Of a stretch of 64,000 nucleotides of DNA, positions 20,742-30,083 are shown piece after piece; the first letter of the stretch is position 1, and every line of letters begins with the position of its first letter. The stretch lies in the NCBI RefSeq assembly GCF_006438825.1, contig NZ_RCZP01000030.1, positions 1-64,000 on the forward strand. The letters are read 5' to 3'. The position numbers and the translations under genes were made by a program. A model generated the notes under the pieces. It saw only the letters and a program-made list of their open reading frames with translations, was not told where the DNA came from and searched no databases. The DNA is from Muricoccus nepalensis (GTDB lineage Bacteria > Pseudomonadota > Alphaproteobacteria > Acetobacterales > Acetobacteraceae).

Positions 20742-22202
20742 TCAGCTTCCCACGCCGGGACGGGCGACCTCCCGGTAGAGGGCGGCGTAGCGGGCGGCCG
20801 ATCGCGACCAGCCGACGGGGGCGCGGAAGGCGTTCGCCTGGGTGCGGGCCCAGGCCGCGCGGTCGGCCCAGAGGGCCGCGAGGCGGGCGAGCGCGGCCTC
20901 CAGGGCCGGGGCGCTGGGCGGGGCGAACTGGAGGCCGGTCGCGGCGCCGGCCGCCAGCGCCGCCTCGTTCGCGTCGATCACCGTGTCCGCCAGGCCGCCC
21001 ACCCGCGCCACCACCGGAAGGGCGCCGTAGCGCAGGGCGCAGAGTTGGGTGAGGCCGCAGGGCTCGAAGCGGGAGGGGACGAGGAGGGCGTCGCAGCCGG
21101 CCTGGATGAGGTGGGCGAGGCCCTCGTCGTAGCCGATGCGGGCGGCGATCCGGTCCGGATGGGCCGCCGCCGCCGCCCGGAAGCCGGCCTCCAGCGCGGG
21201 CTCGCCGGCGCCGAGCACCACGAGGTCCATGCCGTGGCCGAGCAGGGCGGGGAGCGCCTGCAGCAGCAGGTCCATGCCCTTCTGCCCTGTCAGCCGGCTG
21301 ACCACGCCGAGCAGGAGGCCTTCCGGCCGCGGCGGCAGGCCGGCGCGGGCGCGGAGGGCGGCCCGGTTCGCCTCGCGCCCGGCGGGGTGCTCCGCGTCGA
21401 AGGCGGCGGCGAGGTGGGGGTCGGCGGCGGGGTTCCAGGCGGCCTCGTCGATGCCGTTCAGGATGCCCGCGAGGTCGCCCGCCCGGCTGCGGAGAAGGCC
21501 GTCCAGGGCCTGCCCCTCCTCGGGCGTGGTGATCTCGCGGGCGTAGGTGGGGGAGACGGTGGTGATGCGGTCCGCAAGGCGCAGCCCGGCCTTGAGGGCG
21601 CCGATGCCGCCGAAGAACTCCACGCCGTCGATGTCGAAGGCGCGGGGCGGCAGGCGAAGCTCGGCCAGGAGCGAGGCCGGGGCCCATCCCTGGAAGGCGA
21701 GGTTGTGGACGGTGAAGACCGTGCCGGGCCGCGGCCCCTCGGCGTAGTGGAGATAGGCGGGGAGCAATCCCGCCTGCCAGTCATGGGCGTGCACGACGGC
21801 CGGCTGCCAGTCCGGCAGGGCGCCGCGGCCGATCGCGGCGGCGGCCCAGCACAGCGCGGCGAAGCGCTGGGGGTTGTCCGGCCAGTCGCGGCCCCACTGG
21901 TCGGCGTAGGGGCCGCCCGGGCGCGCGTAGAGGTGCGGGGCGTCGAGGAGCAGGAGGTCCAGGTCGCCCTCGCGGGCCGCAAGAAGCCGGGCCGGGCCGC
22001 CGAAGAGGTCGTCGAAGCCGTGGACCGGGGTGGCGGAGGCCGCCTGGGCGAGGACCCCGGGATAGGCGGGCAGGAGGGTGCGAAGATGGACGCCCTCCGC
22101 CGCGAGGGCCGCCGGCAGGGCGCCCGCCACGTCGGCCAGGCCGCCTGTCTTGACAAGGGGGAAGCACTCGGAGGCGACGGAGAGGACGCGCAGCGGCATC
22201 AT
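20742..22202 (-). CDS. glgA: glycogen synthase (ADP-glucose)
   Basis: A 486-residue GT5 enzyme that extends alpha-1,4-glucan from ADP-glucose. The N-terminal KTGGLADV motif (from residue 18) binds ADP-glucose. [20 protein letters not shown] and [12 protein letters not shown] are all diagnostic, the last holding the catalytic-site glutamate region. The start overlaps the stop of glgC (ATGATG over TGA, 22199-22202), so translation is coupled; either of two consecutive ATG codons could be used. Gene order glgC-glgA-glgP pairs synthesis of the sugar nucleotide, polymerisation and mobilisation in one transcript. Confidence 0.96.
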   Translation of the reverse strand: MMPLRVLSVASECFPLVKTGGLADVAGALPAALAAEGVHLRTLLPAYPGVLAQAASATPVHGFDDLFGGPARLLAAREGDLDLLLLDAPHLYARPGGPYADQWGRDWPDNPQRFAALCWAAAAIGRGALPDWQPAVVHAHDWQAGLLPAYLHYAEGPRPGTVFTVHNLAFQGWAPASLLAELRLPPRAFDIDGVEFFGGIGALKAGLRLADRITTVSPTYAREITTPEEGQALDGLLRSRAGDLAGILNGIDEAAWNPAADPHLAAAFDAEHPAGREANRAALRARAGLPPRPEGLLLGVVSRLTGQKGMDLLLQALPALLGHGMDLVVLGAGEPALEAGFRAAAAAHPDRIAARIGYDEGLAHLIQAGCDALLVPSRFEPCGLTQLCALRYGALPVVARVGGLADTVIDANEAALAAGAATGLQFAPPSAPALEAALARLAALWADRAAWARTQANAFRAPVGWSRSAARYAALYREVARPGVGS

Positions 22203-23467
22203 CCCCCGAGGGCGTCGATCATCGGCTGGGTGATGAGGCAGACGCCGTTGGGCGAGCGGCGGAAGCGGCGGGCGTCCTCCTCCGGGTCCTCGCCGACGAC
22301 GAGGCCGTCCGGCAGGACGACGTCGCTGTCGACCACCACCTTGTTCAGCCGGACGTGGCGGCCGACGATCACGCCGGGCAGCAGCACCGCGCCCTCCACC
22401 ATGCCGTAGGAACGGACGCGGACATGGGAGAAGAGCAGCGAGCGGCGGACATGCGTGCCCGAGACGATGCAGCCGCCCGACACGAGGGAGTCGACGGCCA
22501 TGCCGCGGCGGCCGTCGTCGTCGAGGACGAACTTGGCGGGGGGCGTGACCTCGCCGTTGGTCCAGATCGGCCAGTCGCGGTCGTAGATGTCGAGCGACGG
22601 CACGACGTCGGTGAGGTCGATGTTGGCCTGCCAGAAAGCATCCACCGTGCCGACGTCGCGCCAGTAGGCCTCCGCTTCCTCGCCGGAGCGGACGCAGGAT
22701 TCCTCGAAGCGGTGGGCGACGGCGGTGCCGCGGGCGACGAGGGCGGGGATGATGTCCTTGCCGAAGTCGCGGCTCGATCCGGGCTCGAGCGCGTCGCGGC
22801 GAAGCTCGGCCGCGAGGAGGCGCGTCTCGAACACGTAGATGCCCATGGAGGCGAGGGCGACGTCGGGGCGGCCGGGGATGGAGGGCGGGTCGGCCGGCTT
22901 CTCGAGGAAGGAGATGATGCGGTCCGAGGCGTCCACGTGCATCACGCCGAAGGCGCTCGCCTCCATCCGCGGCACCTCGATGCAGGCGACGGTGACCTCC
23001 GCGCCCGACGAGACGTGCCGCTGGAGCATCACCTCGTAGTCCATCTTGTAGACGTGGTCGCCGGCGAGCACGACCATGTAGCGCGGGCCGTAGCTCTCGA
23101 TGATGTCGAGGTTCTGGAAGACCGCGTCGGCGGTGCCCGCGTACCACTCCGTCTCCGACACGCGCTGGCTGGCGGGGAGGATGTCGAAGCTCTCGTTCCG
23201 CTCGGGCCGCAGGAAGTTCCAGCCGCGCTGCATGTGGCGGATGAGGCTGTGCGCCTTGTACTGGGTGGCGACGCCGATGCGGCGGATGCCCGAGTTGATG
23301 GCGTTGGAGAGCGCGAAGTCGATGATGCGGGACTTGGCGCCGAAGAAGACCGCGGGCTTGGCGCGCCGGTCCGTCAGCTCCATCAGGCGCGATCCGCGGC
23401 CGCCCGCCAGGACATAGGCCATGGCCGAGCGCGCCAGGGGCGCCGAGTGCACCGGCCTTGTCGACAT
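22199..23467 (-). CDS. glgC: glucose-1-phosphate adenylyltransferase
   Basis: A 422-residue ADP-glucose pyrophosphorylase. The N-terminal nucleotide-binding loop [20 protein letters not shown], the [16 protein letters not shown] block and [12 protein letters not shown] are diagnostic. The C-terminal third has hexapeptide repeats forming a left-handed beta-helix that carries the allosteric site. It commits glucose-1-phosphate to glycogen. It is the first gene of the glg operon. The upstream 157 bases hold no obvious promoter that I can identify. Length is typical. Confidence 0.96.
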   Translation of the reverse strand: MSTRPVHSAPLARSAMAYVLAGGRGSRLMELTDRRAKPAVFFGAKSRIIDFALSNAINSGIRRIGVATQYKAHSLIRHMQRGWNFLRPERNESFDILPASQRVSETEWYAGTADAVFQNLDIIESYGPRYMVVLAGDHVYKMDYEVMLQRHVSSGAEVTVACIEVPRMEASAFGVMHVDASDRIISFLEKPADPPSIPGRPDVALASMGIYVFETRLLAAELRRDALEPGSSRDFGKDIIPALVARGTAVAHRFEESCVRSGEEAEAYWRDVGTVDAFWQANIDLTDVVPSLDIYDRDWPIWTNGEVTPPAKFVLDDDGRRGMAVDSLVSGGCIVSGTHVRRSLLFSHVRVRSYGMVEGAVLLPGVIVGRHVRLNKVVVDSDVVLPDGLVVGEDPEEDARRFRRSPNGVCLITQPMIDALGG

Positions 23468-23580
23468 CCGTTCCCTGCTCCCTTGCGTCGGGCGCGACTA
23501 TGGCAGCTTACGGGCGCGCGGGAACGGGGGGCGGGCGGACACGGCCGCGCGAGGGGCCGGCCAGGACGGTAACCGCTGAT

Positions 23581-23609
23581 GCGGACCACCCCGAGCCGGG
23601 GCGGTCCGC
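23581..23609 (-). terminator. hairpin after peptide-binding-protein gene
   Basis: GCGGACC-A-CCCCG (23581-23593) pairs with CGGGG-C-GGTCCGC (23597-23609): 12 paired bases, one mismatch and a 3-base loop. It lies 15 bases beyond the stop of the minus-strand binding-protein gene (23625) and before the glgC promoter. No T-run follows. Confidence 0.5.
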
Positions 23610-23624
23610 CACGGCAGGACGCGC

Positions 23625-25286
23625 TCAGTCCATCGACATGGTCGCGATGTCGATGAACCAGCTCCGCGGCTGCACCACGCCCTTCACGCGGGCCGACAGC
23701 GCGCGCGGGCCGACGTCGTGGGCGACCCAGAGGAAGGGCGCCTCCTCCACGATGCGGGCGTGCAGCTTGGCCAGCGCCGCGTCGCGGCCGGGGCCGTCGA
23801 AGGTGGTGCGGGCCGCGGTGATGATCGCGTCGAACTCGGGGTTGGAGAAGTAGCCCCAGTTGTTCGAGACCGGCGGCTGGGCCGCGGTGGAGACGAAGCG
23901 GACCATGGCGAAGAAGGGGTCCATGGCGGCGAAGCTGACGTTCGTCGCGTTGGCGCCGCGGGCGTTCGGGCTGCGCGCGCCCTCGCGCCAGTTGTTGAAC
24001 ACCGCGTTCCACTCGCCGACCTCGAGCTGCACGTCGAAGTAGCAGGCGCGCAGCGCCTCCTGCAGGAACTCGTTCATGGTCAGCGGCTGCATCTGGCCGG
24101 AGCCGGAGGCGGAGGTGAGGACCTTGACCGACAGGCGGCGCTGCGGCCCGAAGCCGGCCTCGCGCATCAGGCGCTGCGCCTCGGCCAGGTCGTAGCGGAT
24201 GCGGAAGGAGGGATTGCCCCACCAGGGATGGCCCGGGGCGACGGTGCCCTGGGGGATTTCCATCAGCCCCGAGAGAAGCGTCTTCAGCTCCGAGCGGTCG
24301 ACGCAGAGGTTGGCGGCCTGGCGGACGCGGCGGTCGAGCCAGGGCGAGCCCTCGGCGAAGGAGAACTGCCAGGGCCAGACATGCGGCTGGGCGTTCTGGT
24401 ACAGGCGGAAGCCGCGCGAGGTGATCTGCTGCACGGCGTCAGGGGCGGGCGCCTCGATCCAGTCCACTTGGTTGCCGAGAAGGGCCGCGGTGCGGGTGTT
24501 CGCCTCCGGAATGGGCAGCAGCACCACGCGGTCGATCTTCGGGCGACGCGCCGGGTCCCAGTAGTCGCGGTTGGCGACCATCTCGAAGCGCTCGCGCGGG
24601 ACGAGGCGGGTGCCGCGGAAGGGGCCGGTGCCGGAGGGATCGCCGGCGAAGGCGCCCCAGGCCTGGGCCGCGCGCTGGCGCGGGTCCGTCACGGCCGCCG
24701 GCACGGCGGCGAGCTTGGCCGCCCAGTGCGTGGGCGAGACGATGAAGAGGTTGGTGAGGTTGATCGGCAGGAAGCTGTCGGGCTCGCTCGTGACCAGCTC
24801 CAACTCGTTCTCCGAGATCGCGCGGGCGGAGCGGAGGGTGGGCATGCGGCTGGCGGTCACGCCGACCTGGGAGGCGTCGTAGTGGGGCGCGCCCTGGTCG
24901 AGGACCTTCTGGACGTTCCAGACCACGGCGGCGGCGTTGAAGGGGCTGCCGTCGTGGAAGCGCACGTTCGGGCGCAGCTTGAAGCGCCACCTTGTCTTGT
25001 CGGCCTCGTCCACCGCCCATTCCGTGGCCAAGCCGGGGATGATGACGGAGGGGCGGTCGGCGCTGGAGAGGTCCCAGTTCACCAGGGCGTCGAACATGGG
25101 GATGCCGGTGAAGCGGTTGCCCTCGAAGCCCTGGTCGGGCTGGCCGAGGGTGCGGGGGATGTCGGCGGCCGTCATGCCGATGCGCAGGACCTTCTCCTGC
25201 GCGCTCGCCGGGCGGGGACCCAGGGGGGACAGGGCGGCGATCAGGGCGCCGGCCATCAGCCAGGCGCGTCGGGTGGTCTTCCTCAT
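23625..25286 (-). CDS. peptide-type ABC transporter substrate-binding protein (family 5), paralogue 1
   Basis: A 553-residue periplasmic solute-binding protein of the SBP_bac_5 (DppA/OppA) family. The signal peptide has a double arginine (MRKTTRRAWLMAGALIAALS) and ends near ASAQ. The mature start LRIGMTAADIPRTLGQPDQG is closely shared with two other binding proteins in this window (25448 and 31042), and FHDGSPFNA and GTGPF are family landmarks. GGGGGAG precedes the ATG. It is divergent from paralogue 2 and has no transporter genes on its own strand, so it probably feeds the Dpp-like complex at 27081-30985. A sigma-54-type promoter lies just upstream. Confidence 0.9.
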   Translation of the reverse strand: MRKTTRRAWLMAGALIAALSPLGPRPASAQEKVLRIGMTAADIPRTLGQPDQGFEGNRFTGIPMFDALVNWDLSSADRPSVIIPGLATEWAVDEADKTRWRFKLRPNVRFHDGSPFNAAAVVWNVQKVLDQGAPHYDASQVGVTASRMPTLRSARAISENELELVTSEPDSFLPINLTNLFIVSPTHWAAKLAAVPAAVTDPRQRAAQAWGAFAGDPSGTGPFRGTRLVPRERFEMVANRDYWDPARRPKIDRVVLLPIPEANTRTAALLGNQVDWIEAPAPDAVQQITSRGFRLYQNAQPHVWPWQFSFAEGSPWLDRRVRQAANLCVDRSELKTLLSGLMEIPQGTVAPGHPWWGNPSFRIRYDLAEAQRLMREAGFGPQRRLSVKVLTSASGSGQMQPLTMNEFLQEALRACYFDVQLEVGEWNAVFNNWREGARSPNARGANATNVSFAAMDPFFAMVRFVSTAAQPPVSNNWGYFSNPEFDAIITAARTTFDGPGRDAALAKLHARIVEEAPFLWVAHDVGPRALSARVKGVVQPRSWFIDIATMSMD

Positions 25287-25326
25287 GCGTGCTCCCCCTT
25301 GGTTGTCGATAGGCCGGGGGACTTTG

Positions 25327-25341
25327 GCAAATTCGGTGCCA
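25327..25341 (-). promoter_or_regulatory. candidate sigma-54 (-24/-12) promoter
   Basis: Read on the minus strand, TGGCAC (25341-25336) is followed by five bases and TTGC (25330-25327), the exact -24/-12 layout of RpoN promoters. Transcription would start near 25315, about 29 bases before the ATG at 25286. The site is also part of an inverted repeat TTGGCA-N7-TGCCAA (25324-25342). This suggests nitrogen-limitation control of binding protein 1. Confidence 0.55.
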
Positions 25342-25447
25342 AGGGCAAACATTGGCGCGGCGGTCCGGACCGGGGGCATGGCATGGGGATTGCTGTCCCG
25401 GAGGGGATTTCCCGCGCCGCGCGGGATGAAGGGCCGGGGAGAGATCC

Positions 25448-27070
25448 ATGAGGACCAGCCGACGGGCGCTGCTGGGCGCCGGCCTCGCCGGCGCGGCCCT
25501 GCCCTGGGACATGGCGCGGGCGGAGGCGCCGGCCGGGCGGGGCGGCACGCTGCGCATCGGCATGACGGCCGCGGCCGTGCCCCTGCCGAACGGGCAGACC
25601 GACCAGGGCGGCGAGGGCCAGCGCTTCATGGCCTACACCGTCTTCGACAGCCTCGTCTTCTGGGACCTCTCGCGGTCGGACGCGCCGTCGCGCCTCGTGC
25701 CGAACCTGGCGACGGAGTGGACGATTGACCCCGCGGACAGCCGGCGCTGGCTGTTCACGCTGCGCGAGGGCGTGCGCTTCCACGACGGCAGCGCCTTCGA
25801 CGCGCACGCGGCCCAGTGGAACTTCGAGAAGCTGCTCGACTCCGCCGCGCCGCATTTCGACCCGCGCCAGGCGGCCCAGGGGCGGTCCCGCATCCCGAGC
25901 GTGGCGAAGGCGACGGCGCTCGACGCGCGCACGCTCGAGATCCGCACCACCGAGGTGGACGCGCTGCTGCCCTACGGCCTGGCCTGGATCGTCATGTCCT
26001 CTCCGGCGCAGTGGGAGAAGGTCGGGCGATCCTGGGATGCCTTCCTCGCCGCGCCCTCGGGCACCGGGCCGTTCCGCATGGTGGAGTACAGCCAGCGCGA
26101 GCGGGGCGTGATGGTGGCGAACCCCGACTACTGGAACCCGGCGCGGAAGCCGAGGCTGGAGCGGCTGGTGCTGCTGCCCCTGCCGGAGGCGAACACGCGG
26201 GCCGCCGCGCTGCGCTCCGGCCAGGTGGACTGGATCGAGGCGCCGGCGCCGGACGTGACCGCCAGCCTGCGGGGCGCGGGGTTCCGCATCGTGACGAACG
26301 AGTACCCGCACAACTGGGTCTGGCACCTGGACCTCACCGCGCCGGGCTCGATCTGGCGGGATGTCCGGGTGCGGCGGGCGGCGAACCTGGCGGTGGACCG
26401 GGACGGCATCGCGGGGATGATGGACGGCCAGATGCTGCCGGGCGTGGGGCTGCTGACGCCGAGCTCGCCCTGGTTCGGCAACCCCTCCTTCCGCATCCGG
26501 CACGACCCGGCGGAGGCGCGGAAGCTGCTGGCCGAGGCGGGCTTCGGGCCGCGCAATCCCGCCCGCACGAAGGTGATGATTCCCGGCTCCGGCTCCGGCA
26601 TGATGCAGCCGCTGCCGATGAACGAGGCCATCCAGGAGAACCTGCGCGAGGTGGGGATCGCCGTCGAGTTCGAGGTGATGGAATGGAACGCCCTGCTGAA
26701 CGCCTGGCGGGCGGGCTCGCGCGACCCGCTCTCCCGCGGGGTGCACGCGCTGAACTACTCCTACTTCAGCCAGGACCCCTTCACGGCCCTCATCCGGCAC
26801 GTCGATTCCGCGCTCGTCGCGCCGCGCGGCACCAACTGGGGCCACACCCGGGACGCCGAGCTGGACGCGGTCTGCAAGGGCCTGCGCGAGACCTTCGACC
26901 CGGCCGCGCAGGACGCGCTGATGGCGCGCGGGCACCAGCGGATCGTGGACGAGGCGATGTTCCTCTTCGTGGCCCACGACCTGAACGCGCGGGCGATGTC
27001 GCCGAAGGTGCGGGGCTTCGTCCAGGCGCGGAACTGGTTCCAGGACCTCGGCACGGTGTCGATGGCATGA
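25448..27070 (+). CDS. peptide-type ABC transporter substrate-binding protein (family 5), paralogue 2
   Basis: A 540-residue SBP_bac_5 protein. The N-terminus MRTSRRALLGAGLAGAALPW has a twin-arginine pattern, so it may be exported folded by Tat. The mature start LRIGMTAAAVPLPNGQTDQG resembles paralogues 1 and 3; FHDGSAFDA and GTGPFRMVEY follow. GGAGAGATCC precedes the ATG. It is 10 bases upstream of the first ATPase gene and heads the transporter operon, so it is the main receptor of that complex. Ligand class (peptides or related amides) is inferred from the family and from the downstream M20 hydrolase. Confidence 0.92.
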   Translation: MRTSRRALLGAGLAGAALPWDMARAEAPAGRGGTLRIGMTAAAVPLPNGQTDQGGEGQRFMAYTVFDSLVFWDLSRSDAPSRLVPNLATEWTIDPADSRRWLFTLREGVRFHDGSAFDAHAAQWNFEKLLDSAAPHFDPRQAAQGRSRIPSVAKATALDARTLEIRTTEVDALLPYGLAWIVMSSPAQWEKVGRSWDAFLAAPSGTGPFRMVEYSQRERGVMVANPDYWNPARKPRLERLVLLPLPEANTRAAALRSGQVDWIEAPAPDVTASLRGAGFRIVTNEYPHNWVWHLDLTAPGSIWRDVRVRRAANLAVDRDGIAGMMDGQMLPGVGLLTPSSPWFGNPSFRIRHDPAEARKLLAEAGFGPRNPARTKVMIPGSGSGMMQPLPMNEAIQENLREVGIAVEFEVMEWNALLNAWRAGSRDPLSRGVHALNYSYFSQDPFTALIRHVDSALVAPRGTNWGHTRDAELDAVCKGLRETFDPAAQDALMARGHQRIVDEAMFLFVAHDLNARAMSPKVRGFVQARNWFQDLGTVSMA

Positions 27071-27080
27071 GGGGCGGGGC

Positions 27081-28145
27081 ATGACGGATCAGACCTCCCT
27101 GCTGTCCCTGCCGGATGTGGGCGGGCCCGCGCAGCCGCTGCTGACGGTGCGCGGGCTGACGAAGCACTTTCCCCTCAAGACCGGCTTCCTCGGGCGCGGG
27201 GCGGGCGTGGTGCGGGCGGTGGACGAGCTCGACTTCGAGGTGATGAAGGGCGAGACGCTCGGCATCGTCGGGGAGTCCGGCTGCGGCAAGTCCACGACGT
27301 CCCGCCTGATCATGGCGCTGATGGCGCCGACCTCGGGCGAGGTGGTCTTCGACGGGCGGCAGGTGGGCAGCCGGGAGATGCCGCTGAAGGAGTACCGCCG
27401 CCAGGTGCAGATGGTGTTCCAGGACAGCTACGCCTCGTTGAACCCGCGGCTGACGATCGAGGAGTCCATCGCCTTCGCGCCGCAGGTGCACGGGTTGTCG
27501 CGCGGGGATTCCCGGGCGCGGGCGCGGGACCTGCTGGCGGCGGTGGGGCTGAACCCCGACCAGTTCGCGCGGCGCTACCCGCACGAGCTGTCGGGCGGGC
27601 AGCGGCAGCGCATCAACATCGCCCGCGCCCTCGCGCTCCGGCCGCGGCTGGTGCTGCTGGACGAGCCGGTCTCGGCCCTCGACAAGTCCGTGGAGGCGCA
27701 GGTGCTGAACCTGCTGCAGGACCTGAAGGGGCAGTTCGGGCTCACCTACGTCTTCATCTCGCACGACCTGAACGTGGTGCAGTACATGTCGGACCGCGTG
27801 CTGGTCATGTATCTCGGGCGCGTGGCGGAGGTAGGGCCGGTGGAGGCGATCTACGCCTCGGCCGCGCATCCCTACACGGCGGCGCTGCTGGCCAGCCGGC
27901 CCTCCATGGACCCGGACCTTCGGCGCACGGAGCCGCCGCTCGTAGGGGACCCGCCGAACCCGATCAACCCGCCGCCGGGCTGCCGCTTCCACACGCGCTG
28001 CGGCTTTGCCGAGCCGGTCTGTTCCACCACGGTGCCGGTGCTGCACCCGGCGCCGGCGGGGCAGCAGGCGGCGTGCCTGATGGTGGTGCCGGGGAGCGGG
28101 CACAGTCGGGCGCCGGGCAGCGTGGCGCGGGGGATCGCCGCATGA
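27081..28145 (+). CDS. peptide-type ABC transporter ATP-binding protein (DppF/OppF-like)
   Basis: A 354-residue ATPase. Walker A is GESGCGKSTTSRL, the Q-loop lies in VQMVFQDSYASLNPR, the signature is [15 protein letters not shown], and Walker B is LVLLDEPVSALD. The C-terminal oligopeptide-ABC extension (NPPPGCRFHTRCGFAEPVCS) carries the cysteine cluster usual in Dpp/Opp ATPases. It powers import through the two permeases downstream as a heterodimer with the next gene. The stop overlaps the next start (ATGA). Confidence 0.95.
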   Translation: MTDQTSLLSLPDVGGPAQPLLTVRGLTKHFPLKTGFLGRGAGVVRAVDELDFEVMKGETLGIVGESGCGKSTTSRLIMALMAPTSGEVVFDGRQVGSREMPLKEYRRQVQMVFQDSYASLNPRLTIEESIAFAPQVHGLSRGDSRARARDLLAAVGLNPDQFARRYPHELSGGQRQRINIARALALRPRLVLLDEPVSALDKSVEAQVLNLLQDLKGQFGLTYVFISHDLNVVQYMSDRVLVMYLGRVAEVGPVEAIYASAAHPYTAALLASRPSMDPDLRRTEPPLVGDPPNPINPPPGCRFHTRCGFAEPVCSTTVPVLHPAPAGQQAACLMVVPGSGHSRAPGSVARGIAA

Positions 28146-29116
28146 GCGCGCCGCTGGTCCGGGTGCGCGACCTGGAGGTGCGCTTCGTCACGCGCGACGC
28201 CACGGTGCACGCGGTGAACGGGGTTTCCTTCGACCTGGCGGAGCGGGAGTCCCTCTGCATCCTCGGCGAGAGCGGCTCGGGCAAGTCGGTCACGCTACGG
28301 GCGCTGATGGGGCTGAACCCGCCGCGGCGCACGAAGCTCTCGGGCACGGTGGTGGTGGGCGGGCACGACATCGTCGCGGCCTCCGAGCGGCGGATGGCGG
28401 ATATCCGCGGCAGCACCGTCTCGATGATCTTCCAGGAGCCGATGACGGCGCTGGACCCGGTCTTCACCATCGGGCGCCAGATCGCCGAGACGGTCATCCG
28501 GCACGAGGGACTGAGCCGGGCGAGCGCCGACGCGCGGGCGCTGGAGCTGCTGGAGCTGGTGCAGATCCCCTCCGCCAAGCGGCGGCTGGACGCCTACCCG
28601 CACGAGCTGTCGGGCGGGCTGCGGCAGCGCGCGATGATCGCGATCGCCCTCTCCTGCCGGCCGAAGCTGCTGCTGGCGGACGAGCCGACGACGGCGCTGG
28701 ACGCGACCGTGCAGATCCAGATCCTGCTCCTGTTGCGCCGCCTGCAGCAGGAGATGGGCATGGGCGTGATCTTCGTGACGCACGACCTCGGCGTGGCCGG
28801 GGAGATCGCGGACCGGGTGGCCGTGATGTACGCCGGCCGGTTCATCGAGGAGGGGCCGGTGCGCGGGTTGATGCGCGGGCCGCTGCACCCCTACGCGCAG
28901 GGGCTGCTCGGCGCGACCGTGCACTCAGGCATGCGGGGGGAGCGGCTGACGACGATCCCGGGCGCGCCGCCGAACCTCGAGCGCGTGCCGAAGGGCTGCG
29001 CCTTCGCGCCGCGCTGCGCCCAGGTGGAGGAGGCCTGCCTGCCGGCGGTGCCCGAGTTCCGCAGCCCTGTCCCCGGCCATGCCGCGCGCTGCGTGCGCGT
29101 GCGGCACGCCGCCTGA
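28142..29116 (+). CDS. peptide-type ABC transporter ATP-binding protein (DppD/OppD-like)
   Basis: A 324-residue ATPase paired with the previous one. ATG 28142 overlaps the preceding stop by four bases and gives MSAPLVRVRDLEVRF. Walker A GESGSGKSVTLRAL, Q-loop IFQEPMTALDP, signature LSGGLRQRAMIAIAL (Leu replaces the common Gln), Walker [13 protein letters not shown], and H-loop FVTHDLG are all present. The C-terminus has the Cys-rich oligopeptide extension (GCAFAPRCAQVEEACL). It is the partner subunit in a DppBCDF-type importer. Confidence 0.95.
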   Translation: MSAPLVRVRDLEVRFVTRDATVHAVNGVSFDLAERESLCILGESGSGKSVTLRALMGLNPPRRTKLSGTVVVGGHDIVAASERRMADIRGSTVSMIFQEPMTALDPVFTIGRQIAETVIRHEGLSRASADARALELLELVQIPSAKRRLDAYPHELSGGLRQRAMIAIALSCRPKLLLADEPTTALDATVQIQILLLLRRLQQEMGMGVIFVTHDLGVAGEIADRVAVMYAGRFIEEGPVRGLMRGPLHPYAQGLLGATVHSGMRGERLTTIPGAPPNLERVPKGCAFAPRCAQVEEACLPAVPEFRSPVPGHAARCVRVRHAA

Positions 29117-29129
29117 GCCGGAGGGAACC

Positions 29130-30083
29130 GTGCTTCTCTACCTTGTCCGCCGCGTCCTCTACGCCATTCCCATCGCGCTCTCGGTCGGGCTGGTCTGCTT
29201 CATGCTGGTGCAGATCGCGCCGGGGGATCCCATCAACGCCATCGTGCCCGCCGACGCGCCGCAGGAGGTGGTCGAGCAGGTGCGCCGCGACTACGGGCTG
29301 GACAAGCCCCTGCCCGTGCAGTTCGGGCTCTGGCTGATGCGGGTGGTGCAGGGCGACCTCGGTCGGTCCCTGGCCACGGGGCGGCCGGTGACGGCGGACC
29401 TTGCCTCGGCCGTGGGGAACACGCTCACCCTCGCCCTCGTGGCGGCGGGGATCGGCTTCGTGATGGGCACGCTGCTGGGCACCGTCGCCGCGGTGTTCCG
29501 GGGCAGCCTGCTGGACAAGGCGGCGGTGGGCCTGGCCGCGGCGGGCGTCTCGGTGCCGCACTACTGGCTGGGCATGGTCATGGTGGTGCTGTTCAGCGTG
29601 ACGCTGAACTGGCTGCCGGCCATGGGGGCGGGGCCGGGCGGCTCCGGCGCCTGGGCCTGGGACTGGGAGCACGCGAAGTTCCTCGTGCTGCCGGCGGTCA
29701 CGCTCTCGGTCATTCCCATGGGCATCGTCACGCGCACGGTGCGCGGGGTGGTGATGGAGCTGCTGAACCAGGACTTCGTGACGACGCTGCGCGGCAAGGG
29801 GCTGCGGCGGGGCGGGATTGCCCTGCACGTGGTGAAGAACGCGGCGCCGTCGGTGCTGGCGGTGATGGGCCTGCAGCTCGGCTACCTCATGGGCGGGTCT
29901 ATCCTCGTGGAGACGGTGTTCTCCTGGCCAGGGACGGGCTTCCTGCTGAACAGCGCCATCTTCCAGCGGGACCTGCCGGTGCTGCAGGGAACCATCCTCG
30001 TGCTGGCCATCTTCTTCGTCGCGCTCAACCTCGTGGTCGACCTCGTCCAGACCGCCCTCGACCCCCGGATCCGCCGCGCATGA
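29130..30083 (+). CDS. peptide-type ABC transporter permease (DppB-like)
   Basis: A 317-residue inner-membrane permease with about six helices. GTG 29130 is preceded by GGAGGGAA. The N-terminus LLYLVRRVLYAIPIALSVG and the QIAPGDPINAIVP motif are typical of DppB/OppB. The cytoplasmic coupling loop is VMELLNQDFVTTLRGKGL. It forms the translocation channel with the next gene, whose start overlaps this stop by four bases. Confidence 0.94.
   Translation: MLLYLVRRVLYAIPIALSVGLVCFMLVQIAPGDPINAIVPADAPQEVVEQVRRDYGLDKPLPVQFGLWLMRVVQGDLGRSLATGRPVTADLASAVGNTLTLALVAAGIGFVMGTLLGTVAAVFRGSLLDKAAVGLAAAGVSVPHYWLGMVMVVLFSVTLNWLPAMGAGPGGSGAWAWDWEHAKFLVLPAVTLSVIPMGIVTRTVRGVVMELLNQDFVTTLRGKGLRRGGIALHVVKNAAPSVLAVMGLQLGYLMGGSILVETVFSWPGTGFLLNSAIFQRDLPVLQGTILVLAIFFVALNLVVDLVQTALDPRIRRA

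Noticed and set aside
25324-25342. Sigma-54 promoter reading on the plus strand of the same dyad
   Set aside because: In that direction the elements read TGGCAA and GTGCC, which miss key bases; only the minus-strand reading fits.
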